From contig JAVBTC010000140.1 of the NCBI GenBank assembly GCA_031556405.1, forward strand, positions 1 through 23,038: DNA of 23,038 nt, in the 5' to 3' direction. Position 1 is the stretch's first letter, and each line of letters begins with the position of its first letter. A program made the translations under genes and the position numbers. The notes beneath the pieces are model-generated. The model ran no database searches, was not told the origin of the DNA, and worked only from the letters and a program-made list of their open reading frames with translations. Positions 1 to 6,529 of this stretch are shown in pieces. Source of the DNA: WQZF01 sp031556405 (GTDB lineage: Bacteria > Pseudomonadota > Gammaproteobacteria > Burkholderiales > Rhodocyclaceae).

Positions 1-258
1 CGGGCACGGGGAGAGCATCCGTTTGCCGGACTGCGACAACTCGGCGGAAAGCTGCCGCGCTGCATCGGTCTGCCGAGGGCAACTTTGCAGTTGCAACTCA
101 AAGCCGCAATTTACAATCTGAAGCGCCTTGCCTGGCTCAAAAATTGGTTTTTGGATGTGCCCACAAAGCCCCGATTATGCAAAAATGATTCCGGGGCGAA
201 TCGACGGCATCGCTCGGGAAGGCAGTCCACGACAGAAGCATCTATTCCCGAACGGTAA
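1..258 (+). CDS. IS5-type DDE transposase, C-terminal fragment (cut by window edge)
   Basis: An open frame enters at base 1 and ends at TAA 256-258, giving 85 residues with no start in the window. The first residues read RARGEHPF, like the last catalytic region of IS5-group transposases, where the Glu of EHPF is the third member of the DDE triad. GGKLPRCIGL and KAAIYNLKRLAWL follow, resembling the C-terminal helix (often AAxYNLKRL) of the same proteins. The tail of about 35 residues after this is polar and unlike a transposase core. No terminal inverted repeat is recognisable between the stop and 290, so I cannot say where the IS ends. It lies directly upstream of the excisionase/integrase pair, fitting a mobile region. 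Family assignment is from memory of motifs; whether the 5' part is intact lies outside the window. Confidence 0.6.
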   Translation, partial: RARGEHPFAGLRQLGGKLPRCIGLPRATLQLQLKAAIYNLKRLAWLKNWFLDVPTKPRLCKNDSGANRRHRSGRQSTTEASIPER

Positions 259-289
259 TTTTCCTTTCGCCTCCACTACGCACTAAACC

Positions 290-571
290 ATGTCTATGCG
301 ATACATCACGATTACCAAATTCTCCGAAATGTCGGGGTACTCGTCAGACGCCATCCGCACGAAGATCAAGCGTGGCGTCTGGAGAGAAGGAACGGAATGG
401 CGCAAGGCGCCCGATGGACACATTCTGATTGACCAGAAAGAATACGAACAATGGGTAGAAACCTCGACGGCGTTCGCGCCGCTTCAGCAAAAACCATCGA
501 AATCGACTTCTACTATGCCGGGGAGCGGTGCCGGGAAAGGATTAAGCTTGTCCCCACCCCCGCTAATCTGA
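290..571 (+). CDS. Excisionase-like (Xis) small DNA-binding protein
   Basis: A 93-residue protein with an N-terminal winged-helix/MerR-like fold signature: ITKFSEMSGYS, then IRTKIKRGVWREGTEW, then a short wing (PDGHILID) and YEQWVE. This pattern of a helix-turn-helix selecting a W-x-EG motif, followed by a wing and a final Tyr/Trp helix, is that of excisionase-like proteins (DUF1233-type) found beside phage integrases. Such proteins bend DNA at attachment sites and bias the integrase towards excision. The last 40 residues are Pro/Ser-rich and are encoded where the integrase gene has already begun in another frame (121-nt overlap), so this tail may be a by-product of the overlap. There is no clear Shine-Dalgarno sequence, and ATG 296 is an equally possible start. 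The adjacent integrase supports the assignment. Confidence 0.65.
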   Translation: MSMRYITITKFSEMSGYSSDAIRTKIKRGVWREGTEWRKAPDGHILIDQKEYEQWVETSTAFAPLQQKPSKSTSTMPGSGAGKGLSLSPPPLI

Positions 572-1623
572 AACGGGCCTCACAGCACCGGGCGTCAATT
601 CTCGACGCGATAGCTCGGGGAGTGTTCGATTATTTGACGACGTTTCCCAATAGCAAAACGGCGCAGAAATTTGTCAAAAAGCCCGAATCGCTAATGACGT
701 TGGAACTTTACCTGGAGTCGTGGCTGAAACAAAAGGAATGTGAATTGAAAGCGGCAACTTATAAAGAATACGAGCGCACAATTAATGGAGTCCTGATTCC
801 CAAATTAGGAAAAACTCCTATAGAAGAATTGACATGCGGCATGATTCGTAAATTTGCTGCTGAATATCAAGCGGGCAACAAACGAATCAGAAATATTCTT
901 TCAGTGTTGCGCGTTTCTCTCACAGATGCGGTGGAAGATGAACTTATTGAAAATAACCCAATAGTCGGATGGTCGTACAAGAAAACGGAGGGGCCAAAGG
1001 AGAATGATGATGTCGATCCCTTCACTACTGAAGAACAAGCGGCGATTCTTTCAATATTGAATGGACAAATGCGGAATCAGGTGCAATTTGCTTTTTGGAC
1101 GGGGGTGCGTACTTCAGAATTAGTAGCATTGGAATGGAAAGACATTGACTGGAAGAGGGGGGTAGTACGCATTAGACGTGCAAAAACTCAAATATCCAAA
1201 GTGGCTGAAATTACAAGGACTACAAGCGGTACGAGGGATATTAAATTGCTACGGCCCGCCCTTGAAGCATTGAAGGCACAAAAGCAATTTACATTTCTGA
1301 AAGGAAAAGAAATTTTTCAAAATCCTCGTAAACAAGAACCTTGGAGCGGTGACAGAGCGATAAGGAAATATTCTTGGATTCCAGCATTGAAACGTGCCGG
1401 AGTTGTTTATCGCCGCCCCTACCAGACACGGCATACCTACGCTTCGATGATGCTCTCTGCCGGCGAAAATCCCATGTGGGTCGCTCAACAAATGGGACAC
1501 AAGGATTGGGGCATGATTCGTAAAATCTATGGCAGATTCATGTCAGAGGTGGTTCCGCTTGCTGGTGAACATGCAGTTCGAGCGTTTGCATCAGAGGCTC
1601 AGGTAGAGCATATGACAGCTTAA
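451..1623 (+). CDS. Tyrosine site-specific integrase of a tRNA-inserted element
   Basis: A 390-residue phage-type integrase. Residues 5-75 match the Arm DNA-binding domain (DUF3596 type): GVRAAS, IEIDFYYAGERCRE, LDAIARGVFDY and FPNSK. Residues 82-175 form the SAM-like core-binding domain (YLESWLKQKE, YKEYERTINGVLIPKLG). Residues 190-375 are the catalytic domain, with Arg220 in TGVRTSELVALEW, Arg327 in YQTRHTYAS, His350 in QQMGH and nucleophile Tyr360 in KIYGRF. The first His of the usual HxxR box is Tyr324, which as I recall is normal in this subfamily. The start at 451 keeps the family's MGR-x-x-GVR N-terminus. The middle of the gene is clearly more AT-rich than the chromosomal genes to the right, a sign of transfer. 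It lies 104 nt from the 3' end of a tRNA gene, the classical arrangement when the integrase recombines at that tRNA. Confidence 0.93.
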   Translation: MGRNLDGVRAASAKTIEIDFYYAGERCRERIKLVPTPANLKRASQHRASILDAIARGVFDYLTTFPNSKTAQKFVKKPESLMTLELYLESWLKQKECELKAATYKEYERTINGVLIPKLGKTPIEELTCGMIRKFAAEYQAGNKRIRNILSVLRVSLTDAVEDELIENNPIVGWSYKKTEGPKENDDVDPFTTEEQAAILSILNGQMRNQVQFAFWTGVRTSELVALEWKDIDWKRGVVRIRRAKTQISKVAEITRTTSGTRDIKLLRPALEALKAQKQFTFLKGKEIFQNPRKQEPWSGDRAIRKYSWIPALKRAGVVYRRPYQTRHTYASMMLSAGENPMWVAQQMGHKDWGMIRKIYGRFMSEVVPLAGEHAVRAFASEAQVEHMTA

Positions 1624-1645
1624 AAAGCTGACCAAAATGTTGACC

Positions 1646-1683
1646 AAACAGGCCCAAAACAGCCCCATTTTGGGCCTGTTTTT
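1646..1683 (+). terminator. Rho-independent terminator after the integrase gene
   Basis: A perfect 14-bp stem is formed by AAACAGGCCCAAAA (1646-1659) and its complement at 1668-1681, with an 8-nt loop. The A-run on one side and T-run on the other allow it to work in both directions. It would stop integrase transcripts before they run antisense into the tRNA gene. A direct repeat of TGACCAAA lies just before it (1629 and 1641). Confidence 0.85.
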
Positions 1684-1726
1684 AAACTTGGTAAAAATGT
1701 AACTATTTGATTTATAAGAATATTAA

Positions 1727-2030
1727 TGGCGCCCGAGGCAGGAATCGAACCTGCGACCTACCGCTTCATCCCGCTTCGGCTTTCGCCGCCCGGCAGGTAT
1801 GCCGGTTCGCGGTCTGGACTGTGCCTTCATCCTTTGCGTCGCCGCAAGGCGGACGGGAGCCGTCCAGTCTCTACACCTTCCGGGAAAATCCCGGCTTGGC
1901 TCGGCGTTGCCTCGGCCCGTGCGGGCCAGGGGGTTCGCCGACTTTGACTCCATTCGCTCCGGCCCTTTCGGTTCCGGGCGCCCAATCGATCGTCAGGAGG
2001 CGGTCGCTCTATCCACTGAGCTACAGGGGC
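1727..2030 (-). tRNA. tRNA-Arg(CCU), split by a group I intron; element integration site
   Basis: Exon 1 (2030-1995) reads acceptor GCCCCTG, TA, D-arm GCTC...GAGC, G26, anticodon stem ACCGC, then loop CT and anticodon CCT. Exon 2 (1766-1727) reads AA, stem GCGGT (perfect complement of ACCGC), variable AGGTC, T-arm GCAGG-TTCGATT-CCTGC, acceptor CTCGGGC, G73 and an encoded CCA. Joined, they make a 76-nt tRNA with anticodon CCU, which reads the AGG arginine codon. The acceptor stem pairs at positions 1-4 and 7, but positions 5-68 (C/C) and 6-67 (U/U) are mismatched; exon 1 calls for CAGGGGC on the 3' side. The integrase gene lies immediately beyond the 3' end, so the 3' segment may have come from the mobile element. 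Whether the tRNA is charged and functional cannot be told from sequence. Confidence 0.88.
1767..1994 (-). ncRNA. Group I self-splicing intron (IC3-like) in the tRNA-Arg anticodon loop
   Basis: A 228-nt insert lies between U36 and A37, follows a U and ends in G (omega-G at 1767). The guide GGG (1981-1983) can pair with the CCU anticodon, forming P1 with the required G.U at the 5' splice site. Core elements are visible in order: GAAA-capped P2; GTCAAAGTCGGCGAA; P5 hairpin GGCCC/GGGCC; GCAACGCCGAGCCAAGC; P6 hairpin CCGGGA-TTTT-CCCGG; GAAGGTGTAGAGACTGGAC; the P7 partner AGTCCAG (1820-1814) preceded by GATGAAGGCAC; and P9 hairpin GGC-GAAA-GCC. The blocks around GAAGGTGTAGAGACT, GCAACGCCGAGCCAAGC and GAAGGCA-AGTCCAG match, from memory, the Azoarcus tRNA-Ile intron nearly base for base. 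No homing-endonuclease ORF is inside. Splicing frees guanosine-primed ligated exons without protein enzymes; folding was done by eye only. Confidence 0.88.
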
Positions 2031-2390
2031 GTGGCGCGATTATAACCGCGGTGGGTCGATTCCGTACGGGTGCGTCGCGGCCGGTCTGTCCGTTGGCATG
2101 CCATCGCACGTTTATCCGGCATCGCGGAATAAAATGATTTTTATTTTAAAATGAAATTTCGTTTCATTCGTGTAATGAATTATAGGCATAAATTATTTAA
2201 TATGATTTTTTATCCATGAAGAAGGAATGAAGCGCGATACGGTCGCGCAGCATGGGAAGGCGGTGTGGGCAGGGAATTACGGAGGAATTTGGTATCGTAA
2301 CGTATCGGTTCGGCCGAGCGACACAGACCGATACATTCCTGTCCGGATTCCAGCGTGACATCCGATAAACGATTGCACACAATAGCCATC
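2031..2390. other. Intergenic region between tRNA-Arg and the ompR-like gene
   Basis: No gene seen. The part at 2120-2220 is sharply AT-rich and is the likely promoter zone for the regulator to the right and/or the tRNA to the left. It contains the inverted repeat AATGAAA/TTTCATT (2150-2156 and 2162-2168). Closer to the gene, two further hairpins can form: GCGCGA/TCGCGC (2232-2248) and GTATCGG/CCGATAC (2302-2308 and 2328-2334). I cannot assign a regulator to any of them. Confidence 0.4.
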
Positions 2391-3119
2391 ATGGATAAAA
2401 CGCCTCAAGCCCATCTTCTCGTTGTCGACGACGATCGCGAAATCCGCACGCTCGTCGGCGATTATCTCCGTCCCTATGGATTCCGGATCAGTCTGGCCGC
2501 CGACGGCAAGCAGATGCGCGAAATCCTGGAAACGAACCGGATCGATCTCGTCATTCTCGATCTGATGTTGCCGGGCGAGGATGGTCTTTCGCTGTGCCGC
2601 AACCTGCGCGCGCAATCGCAGATTCCGGTATTGATGCTGACCGCGCGCGGCGAAGCGATCGACCGGGTGCTCGGGCTGGAGATGGGCGCCGACGATTACG
2701 TCACGAAGCCGTTCGAGCCGCGCGAACTGCTTGCTCGCGTCCGCAACATCCTGCGCCGCGTGCAGTCGCTGCCTTCCAACCTGGAGCCGCCCAAGGTGCG
2801 CCGCTACCGCTTCGCTTCCTGGACACTGGATCTGGAGCGGCATCAACTGCTTTCCCCGGATCAGGTCGTGGTCACGCTTTCGGGCGCCGAATACCGGTTG
2901 CTGCGGGTTTTTCTCGACCACTCGAACCGCGTGTTGAATCGCGACCAGTTGATGGACCTCACACGCGGACGCGAAGCGGACCCGTTCGACCGTTCGATCG
3001 ATCTGCAGGTCAGCCGCCTGCGGCAAAAACTCGGCGACGACGCGCGCGCGCCGCACTTGATCCGCACGGTGCGTAACGAAGGCTATCTTCTGAGCGCTAC
3101 CGTGGTGCGTGAAAACTGA
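2391..3119 (+). CDS. ompR: OmpR-family response regulator
   Basis: A 242-residue two-component response regulator. The receiver domain (residues 8-122) has the acidic pocket Asp13-Asp14, phosphoacceptor Asp57 in VILDLMLPGEDG, switch Thr84 and Lys106 in VTKPFEPREL. The C-terminal winged helix (about 138-236) carries AEYRLLRVFL, NRDQLMDLTRGRE, RSIDLQVSRLRQKL and IRTVRNEGYLL. LPGEDGLSLCR, TARGE, LTRGRE and ERSID-like blocks resemble E. coli OmpR itself rather than PhoB or QseB groups. The frame is open upstream to a GTG at 2355, but ATG 2391 gives the family's short lead before the first beta strand and is preferred; neither start has a strong Shine-Dalgarno. Its stop TGA overlaps the kinase ATG (TGATG), implying translational coupling. 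The regulated genes are not visible from sequence; osmotic or envelope control is inferred from the family only. Confidence 0.9.
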   Translation: MDKTPQAHLLVVDDDREIRTLVGDYLRPYGFRISLAADGKQMREILETNRIDLVILDLMLPGEDGLSLCRNLRAQSQIPVLMLTARGEAIDRVLGLEMGADDYVTKPFEPRELLARVRNILRRVQSLPSNLEPPKVRRYRFASWTLDLERHQLLSPDQVVVTLSGAEYRLLRVFLDHSNRVLNRDQLMDLTRGREADPFDRSIDLQVSRLRQKLGDDARAPHLIRTVRNEGYLLSATVVREN

Positions 3120-4534
3120 TGGAAACGGCCACTTTGAAAAACACGGCACGGCGTTCGAGGTGGAAGATCTGTCCGCACTTTTTCCCGCATTCGCTCGCTT
3201 TCCGCCTTTTTCTGCTGATTTTTTCCGGCGTTCTGCTGGCGGCTCTTCTGGCGTTTTCCATCGCGCAGCGCGAACGCGCGCGGGTGATCGAGCATTTCCA
3301 CGGTCATGAAGCGGCGGACCGTATTACCGACGTTGCGATCCTGCTTTCCGCGCTGCCGTCGGCGGAACGCGGCGGAGTGGTGCGTTCGTTATCCCGGCGG
3401 GGATACGAATGGCAGTTCCTGCCGCCCGAGGATGTTCCTCCCGGAGAATACGACCCTCGCCTCGCGCGCCGGCTCAACAACAGGATGCACGGCGCCGCGA
3501 ATGCCGAGGGAGCCTGGCGCGTCGCGGCATTTCCCGCGCTGCCGCCTACGTATCAGGTGCGGCTGACGTTCCCCGATGGGCAGAAAATTTCGCTGCGTTA
3601 TAAGAACGATGGCCGCCGCGGACCGCCGCCCGAGCAGTGGCGGCTGCCGGTCAGCATGGGGCTGTTCGTGTTCCTGCTGGCGCTGGTGTCGTGGTTCGCC
3701 GTGCGTTCGGTTTTGCGTCCCTTGCGGCGCATGGTGCTCGCGCTCGAAGGATTCGGGCGCGATATCGGCCAGGCGCCGCTCGACAGCCACGGCCCGGATG
3801 AAGTCCGGCAGGCGGCGCAGGCGTTCAACGCGATGCAGGAACGGATACGCGACTACATGGCGGAACGGACGCAGATTCTCGCCGCCGTGACGCACGATCT
3901 GAAAACGCCGCTGACGCGGATGCGCCTGCGTGTCGAACAGTGCACCGACGAAAATCTGAAAACGCGGCTGGAAGGCGATGTCGCCACGATGCAGGCGCTG
4001 ATCGACGATGGTCTGGCGCTTGCCCGAAGCATGGAACGAAACGAGGAAATGCAGGCGGTCGATCTCGGCGCCTTGCTGCAAAGTCTTGCGGATGACGCTG
4101 CCGATGCGGGGCAGAACGTGCAGTACGAAGAGGCCGTGGAGACAGCGGGAAGTTCAGGAATGGCAGGAATGGCAGGAACCGGCAGGACTGAGAGCATACG
4201 CATCCAGGGCAGCCCGGGTGCGCTGCACCGGCTGTTCGGCAATCTGATCGACAATGCCGTCAAATACGGCAACCAGGCGCGAATTCGCCTCGTTCGGGAA
4301 GGCAGGACGGCACACGTTCTGATCCGCGACCGCGGCCCTGGAATTCCGGAGGCGTCTCTCGAAGAAGTGCAGAAACCGTTCTTCCGCCTGGAAACCTCGC
4401 GTTCCCGCGAAACCGGCGGTACCGGCCTGGGACTGGCGATTGCGGTCAACCTTGCCGCCACGCATAATGCCCGGCTCGAATTGCGCAATCATCCTGAGGG
4501 CGGCCTCGAAGCGAGCGTGGTCTTTCCCCTGTAA
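3119..4534 (+). CDS. envZ: EnvZ-type sensor histidine kinase
   Basis: A 471-residue inner-membrane kinase. A membrane segment at about 27-49 (LAFRLFLLIFSGVLLAALLAF) and another at about 176-196 flank a periplasmic sensor region of roughly 125 residues. A HAMP linker follows (197-246, RPLRRMV ... DEVRQAAQAFNAM). The dimerisation/phosphoacceptor helix has His259 in VTHDLKTPLTRMR. The ATP-binding domain has an N box with Asn379 (LIDNAVKYG), G1 DRGPGIP (404-410), an F box (KPFFRLE) and G2 GGTGLGLA (433-440). It would phosphorylate and dephosphorylate the OmpR-like partner encoded immediately upstream, with which it overlaps. An oddity is a Gly/Met/Ala-rich insert (SSGMAGMAGTGRTES, about 345-359) in the ATP domain, encoded by a short GGAATGGCA DNA repeat. 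The sensed signal is unknown; envZ is used for its pairing and architecture, not proven orthology. Confidence 0.88.
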   Translation: METATLKNTARRSRWKICPHFFPHSLAFRLFLLIFSGVLLAALLAFSIAQRERARVIEHFHGHEAADRITDVAILLSALPSAERGGVVRSLSRRGYEWQFLPPEDVPPGEYDPRLARRLNNRMHGAANAEGAWRVAAFPALPPTYQVRLTFPDGQKISLRYKNDGRRGPPPEQWRLPVSMGLFVFLLALVSWFAVRSVLRPLRRMVLALEGFGRDIGQAPLDSHGPDEVRQAAQAFNAMQERIRDYMAERTQILAAVTHDLKTPLTRMRLRVEQCTDENLKTRLEGDVATMQALIDDGLALARSMERNEEMQAVDLGALLQSLADDAADAGQNVQYEEAVETAGSSGMAGMAGTGRTESIRIQGSPGALHRLFGNLIDNAVKYGNQARIRLVREGRTAHVLIRDRGPGIPEASLEEVQKPFFRLETSRSRETGGTGLGLAIAVNLAATHNARLELRNHPEGGLEASVVFPL

Positions 4535-4592
4535 AATAGGCAACCTGTTTTCCCGGTCCTGCGACCGCCTTTCTTTCTCCTGTGTCGGTGGA

Positions 4593-4625
4593 AACCCGCG
4601 TGGAAGAGAGCGGCGGGTTCTGTTT
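4593..4625 (+). terminator. Possible terminator after the kinase gene
   Basis: AACCCGC (4593-4599) can pair with GCGGGTT (4613-4619) around a 13-nt loop and is followed by CTGTTT. The T-run is short, so this is a weak candidate. It lies 58 nt past the kinase stop, within the 189-nt gap before rlmB. The rest of that gap is made of small overlapping repeats of CCGGTT and GGTTCCAC and carries no ORF. Confidence 0.35.
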
Positions 4626-4723
4626 CGGCCGGTTTTGCCGGTTCCACTGGTTCCACCAGTTCCTTTTCCGATACCGATCCACTGCGGGGAAATCGTTTCC
4701 CGCTTCTTCTTTCTTATTTTCCC

Positions 4724-5458
4724 ATGTCTTCCATTCGTACTCTTTTTGGTTTTCACGCGGTTCTGGCGCGGTTGCGCTTGGATCCGGACAGTGTGCGCGA
4801 GATCTATCTCGACGCCGCCCGTCAGGACGCGCGCGCGCGCGATTTGATACGCCACGCCGAACTGGCGGGCGTGCGGCTGATCGCCGTCGATGGAACGCGC
4901 ATCGCCGCGATGGCGCCGGGGGCGCGGCACCAGGGCGTCGTCGCGCACGCGACGGCGAAAGCGCGCTATCTGACGCTCGACGATGTGCTCGATACGCTGG
5001 AGGAGCCGCCGTTCTTGCTGGTGCTCGACGGCGTCACCGATCCGCATAACCTCGGTGCCTGCCTGCGCGTGGCCGACGCCGTCGGCGCGCATGCGGTGAT
5101 CGCGCCGAAAGACCGCGCCTGCGCCGTCAATCAGACGGTCGCCAAGGTTGCCTGCGGTGCCGCGGAAACCGTGCCTTACGTGGCGGTCACCAATCTCGCG
5201 CGCACTCTGCGCGACCTGCAGCAGCGCGGAGTCTGCATCATCGGCACCGACGATACGGCCTCCTCGTCGCTTTACGAAGCGCAGTGGCCGGCGGCGAGCG
5301 CCTGGGTCTTCGGCGCCGAGGGCGAAGGGATGCGCCGCCTGACGCGGGAAACCTGCGATGTACTGGTGCGCATCCCCATGGCGGGCACGGTCGAAAGCCT
5401 CAACGTTTCCGTTGCCGCCGGCGTCTGCCTGTTCGAGGCGCGGCGGCGTCTGGGGTGA
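4724..5458 (+). CDS. rlmB: 23S rRNA (guanosine-2'-O-)-methyltransferase RlmB (TrmH/SPOUT family)
   Basis: A 244-residue protein. The N-terminal substrate-binding domain (1-80) starts with the typical IRTLFGFHAVLARL and contains ARHQGVVA. The SPOUT knot domain has motif 1 LVLDGVTDPHNLGACLRVADA (98-119, with the catalytic-type Asn109 and Arg115), motif 2 GAEGEGM (197-203) and motif 3 IPMAGTVESLNVSVAAG (217-233). These are diagnostic for TrmH-type enzymes using S-adenosylmethionine, and the N-domain fits RlmB, which methylates G2251 in the peptidyl-transferase P loop of 23S rRNA. Length is usual for RlmB. In E. coli rlmB follows rnr; here it follows a two-component pair instead. The next gene, a ribosome-assembly GTPase, starts 16 nt downstream, so the two form a plausible ribosome-maturation transcription unit. 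Confidence 0.92.
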   Translation: MSSIRTLFGFHAVLARLRLDPDSVREIYLDAARQDARARDLIRHAELAGVRLIAVDGTRIAAMAPGARHQGVVAHATAKARYLTLDDVLDTLEEPPFLLVLDGVTDPHNLGACLRVADAVGAHAVIAPKDRACAVNQTVAKVACGAAETVPYVAVTNLARTLRDLQQRGVCIIGTDDTASSSLYEAQWPAASAWVFGAEGEGMRRLTRETCDVLVRIPMAGTVESLNVSVAAGVCLFEARRRLG

Positions 5459-5474
5459 AGGAAAAAACACCGCG

Positions 5475-6473
5475 ATGAGCATCCAATGGTTTCCCGGCCA
5501 TATGACCGCGGCGCGCAAAAAGGCCGCGGAAACGCTGGCCAAGGCGGATGTCGTGATCGAGGTATGCGATGCGCGGCTGCCTGAGGCCAGCAGCAATCCG
5601 ATGATTCACGAACTGCGCCGGCATCGGCAGCGTCCCTGCCTGAAGTTGCTGAACAAGGCGGATCTCGCCGATCCGGAAGCAACGCGTGCCTGGCTCGATT
5701 TTTATCGACAGGGGCAACCGCAGGAAAGCGGCGAAAGAAAATCCGGCGGAAAAAACAGCGCGGACAGAATCGAAGCAATTGCCATTTCATGCAAAAAAGC
5801 GAGTGATATCGCACGAATTCCAAAGCTGTGCCAGGCGCTCGCGCCGCATCGCGATTCGCCGCTGAAGCCTCTGCGGCTGATGATCATGGGAATTCCCAAT
5901 GCCGGTAAATCGACATTGATGAATGCGCTGGCCAAGCGCCGTATCGCCGCCGTCGGCGACGAGCCGGCGATTACCAAACAGCAGCAGCGTCTCGATCTGG
6001 GACCGCAACTGACACTGGTCGATACGCCGGGCATGCTTTGGCCGAAGATCGAATACCCTTCCGATGGCCTGATGCTTGCCGCCAGCAAGGCCATAGGTAT
6101 CAATGCGTTCAGCGACGAGGAAGTGGCCGGCTTTCTCGCGCTTTTGCTGGCGCGGCGTTATCCCGCCGCGCTGTCAGCGCGCTATGGATTGACGGCGGAA
6201 ATGCTGGCCGCGACCGTTGCCGTGGGTGTCGCGGATGACGCGGAGAACGCGGACAATGCCGAAATCGCGGCAGGCGCCGATTGCTTGGCCGCGATTGCCG
6301 GACGCCGCGGGTGCCGCGGCAAAGGCGGCGCACTCGATCTGGCGCGGGCGGCGTTGATTCTGCTGGCCGATTTTCGCGGCGGCGCGCTGGGGCGGATCAG
6401 CCTGGAAACGCCCGAAAGCCGCGTGGCGATGTTACATGCGTCTCTCGTCCCGGAGGTTCCGGAGCAAGCATGA
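5475..6473 (+). CDS. rbgA: Circularly permuted ribosome-assembly GTPase (YlqF/RbgA family)
   Basis: A 332-residue GTPase with motifs in the permuted order G4-G5-G1-G2-G3: NKAD (60-63), an SCKKA-type G5 (105-109), the P-loop GIPNAGKST (139-147), a Thr-containing G2 near TKQQQ, and DTPG (183-186). The start MSIQWFPGHMTAARKKA is the hallmark N-terminus of YlqF/RbgA. The frame is open upstream to 5358, but ATG 5475 has this N-terminus and an AAGGA sequence at the stop of rlmB. The family helps late 50S subunit assembly, with GTP hydrolysis stimulated by the pre-50S particle. A low-complexity spacer (QGQPQESGERKSGGKNSADR, 79-98) interrupts the region between G4 and G5, and an acidic Ala-rich patch lies at 250-268. 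Both look lineage-specific. The C-terminal all-helical RNA-binding part is present. Confidence 0.92.
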   Translation: MSIQWFPGHMTAARKKAAETLAKADVVIEVCDARLPEASSNPMIHELRRHRQRPCLKLLNKADLADPEATRAWLDFYRQGQPQESGERKSGGKNSADRIEAIAISCKKASDIARIPKLCQALAPHRDSPLKPLRLMIMGIPNAGKSTLMNALAKRRIAAVGDEPAITKQQQRLDLGPQLTLVDTPGMLWPKIEYPSDGLMLAASKAIGINAFSDEEVAGFLALLLARRYPAALSARYGLTAEMLAATVAVGVADDAENADNAEIAAGADCLAAIAGRRGCRGKGGALDLARAALILLADFRGGALGRISLETPESRVAMLHASLVPEVPEQA

Positions 6474-6529
6474 AGCTGGGTTGTTAAATAATTATTAGAT
6501 AATACAAGCTACAGTAGTGAATATCGTAT

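Noticed and set aside
1799..2137. Several short overlapping ORFs across the tRNA and intron
   Set aside because: The bases are fully explained by the tRNA exons and the group I intron on the minus strand; the frames have no protein-like pattern.
2252..2368. 38-codon upstream ORF before the response regulator
   Set aside because: It has no ribosome site and its composition is unremarkable; no reason to call it coding.
2355..2390. GTG start 12 codons upstream for the response regulator
   Set aside because: The extra residues precede the normal receiver N-terminus; ATG 2391 fits the family better.
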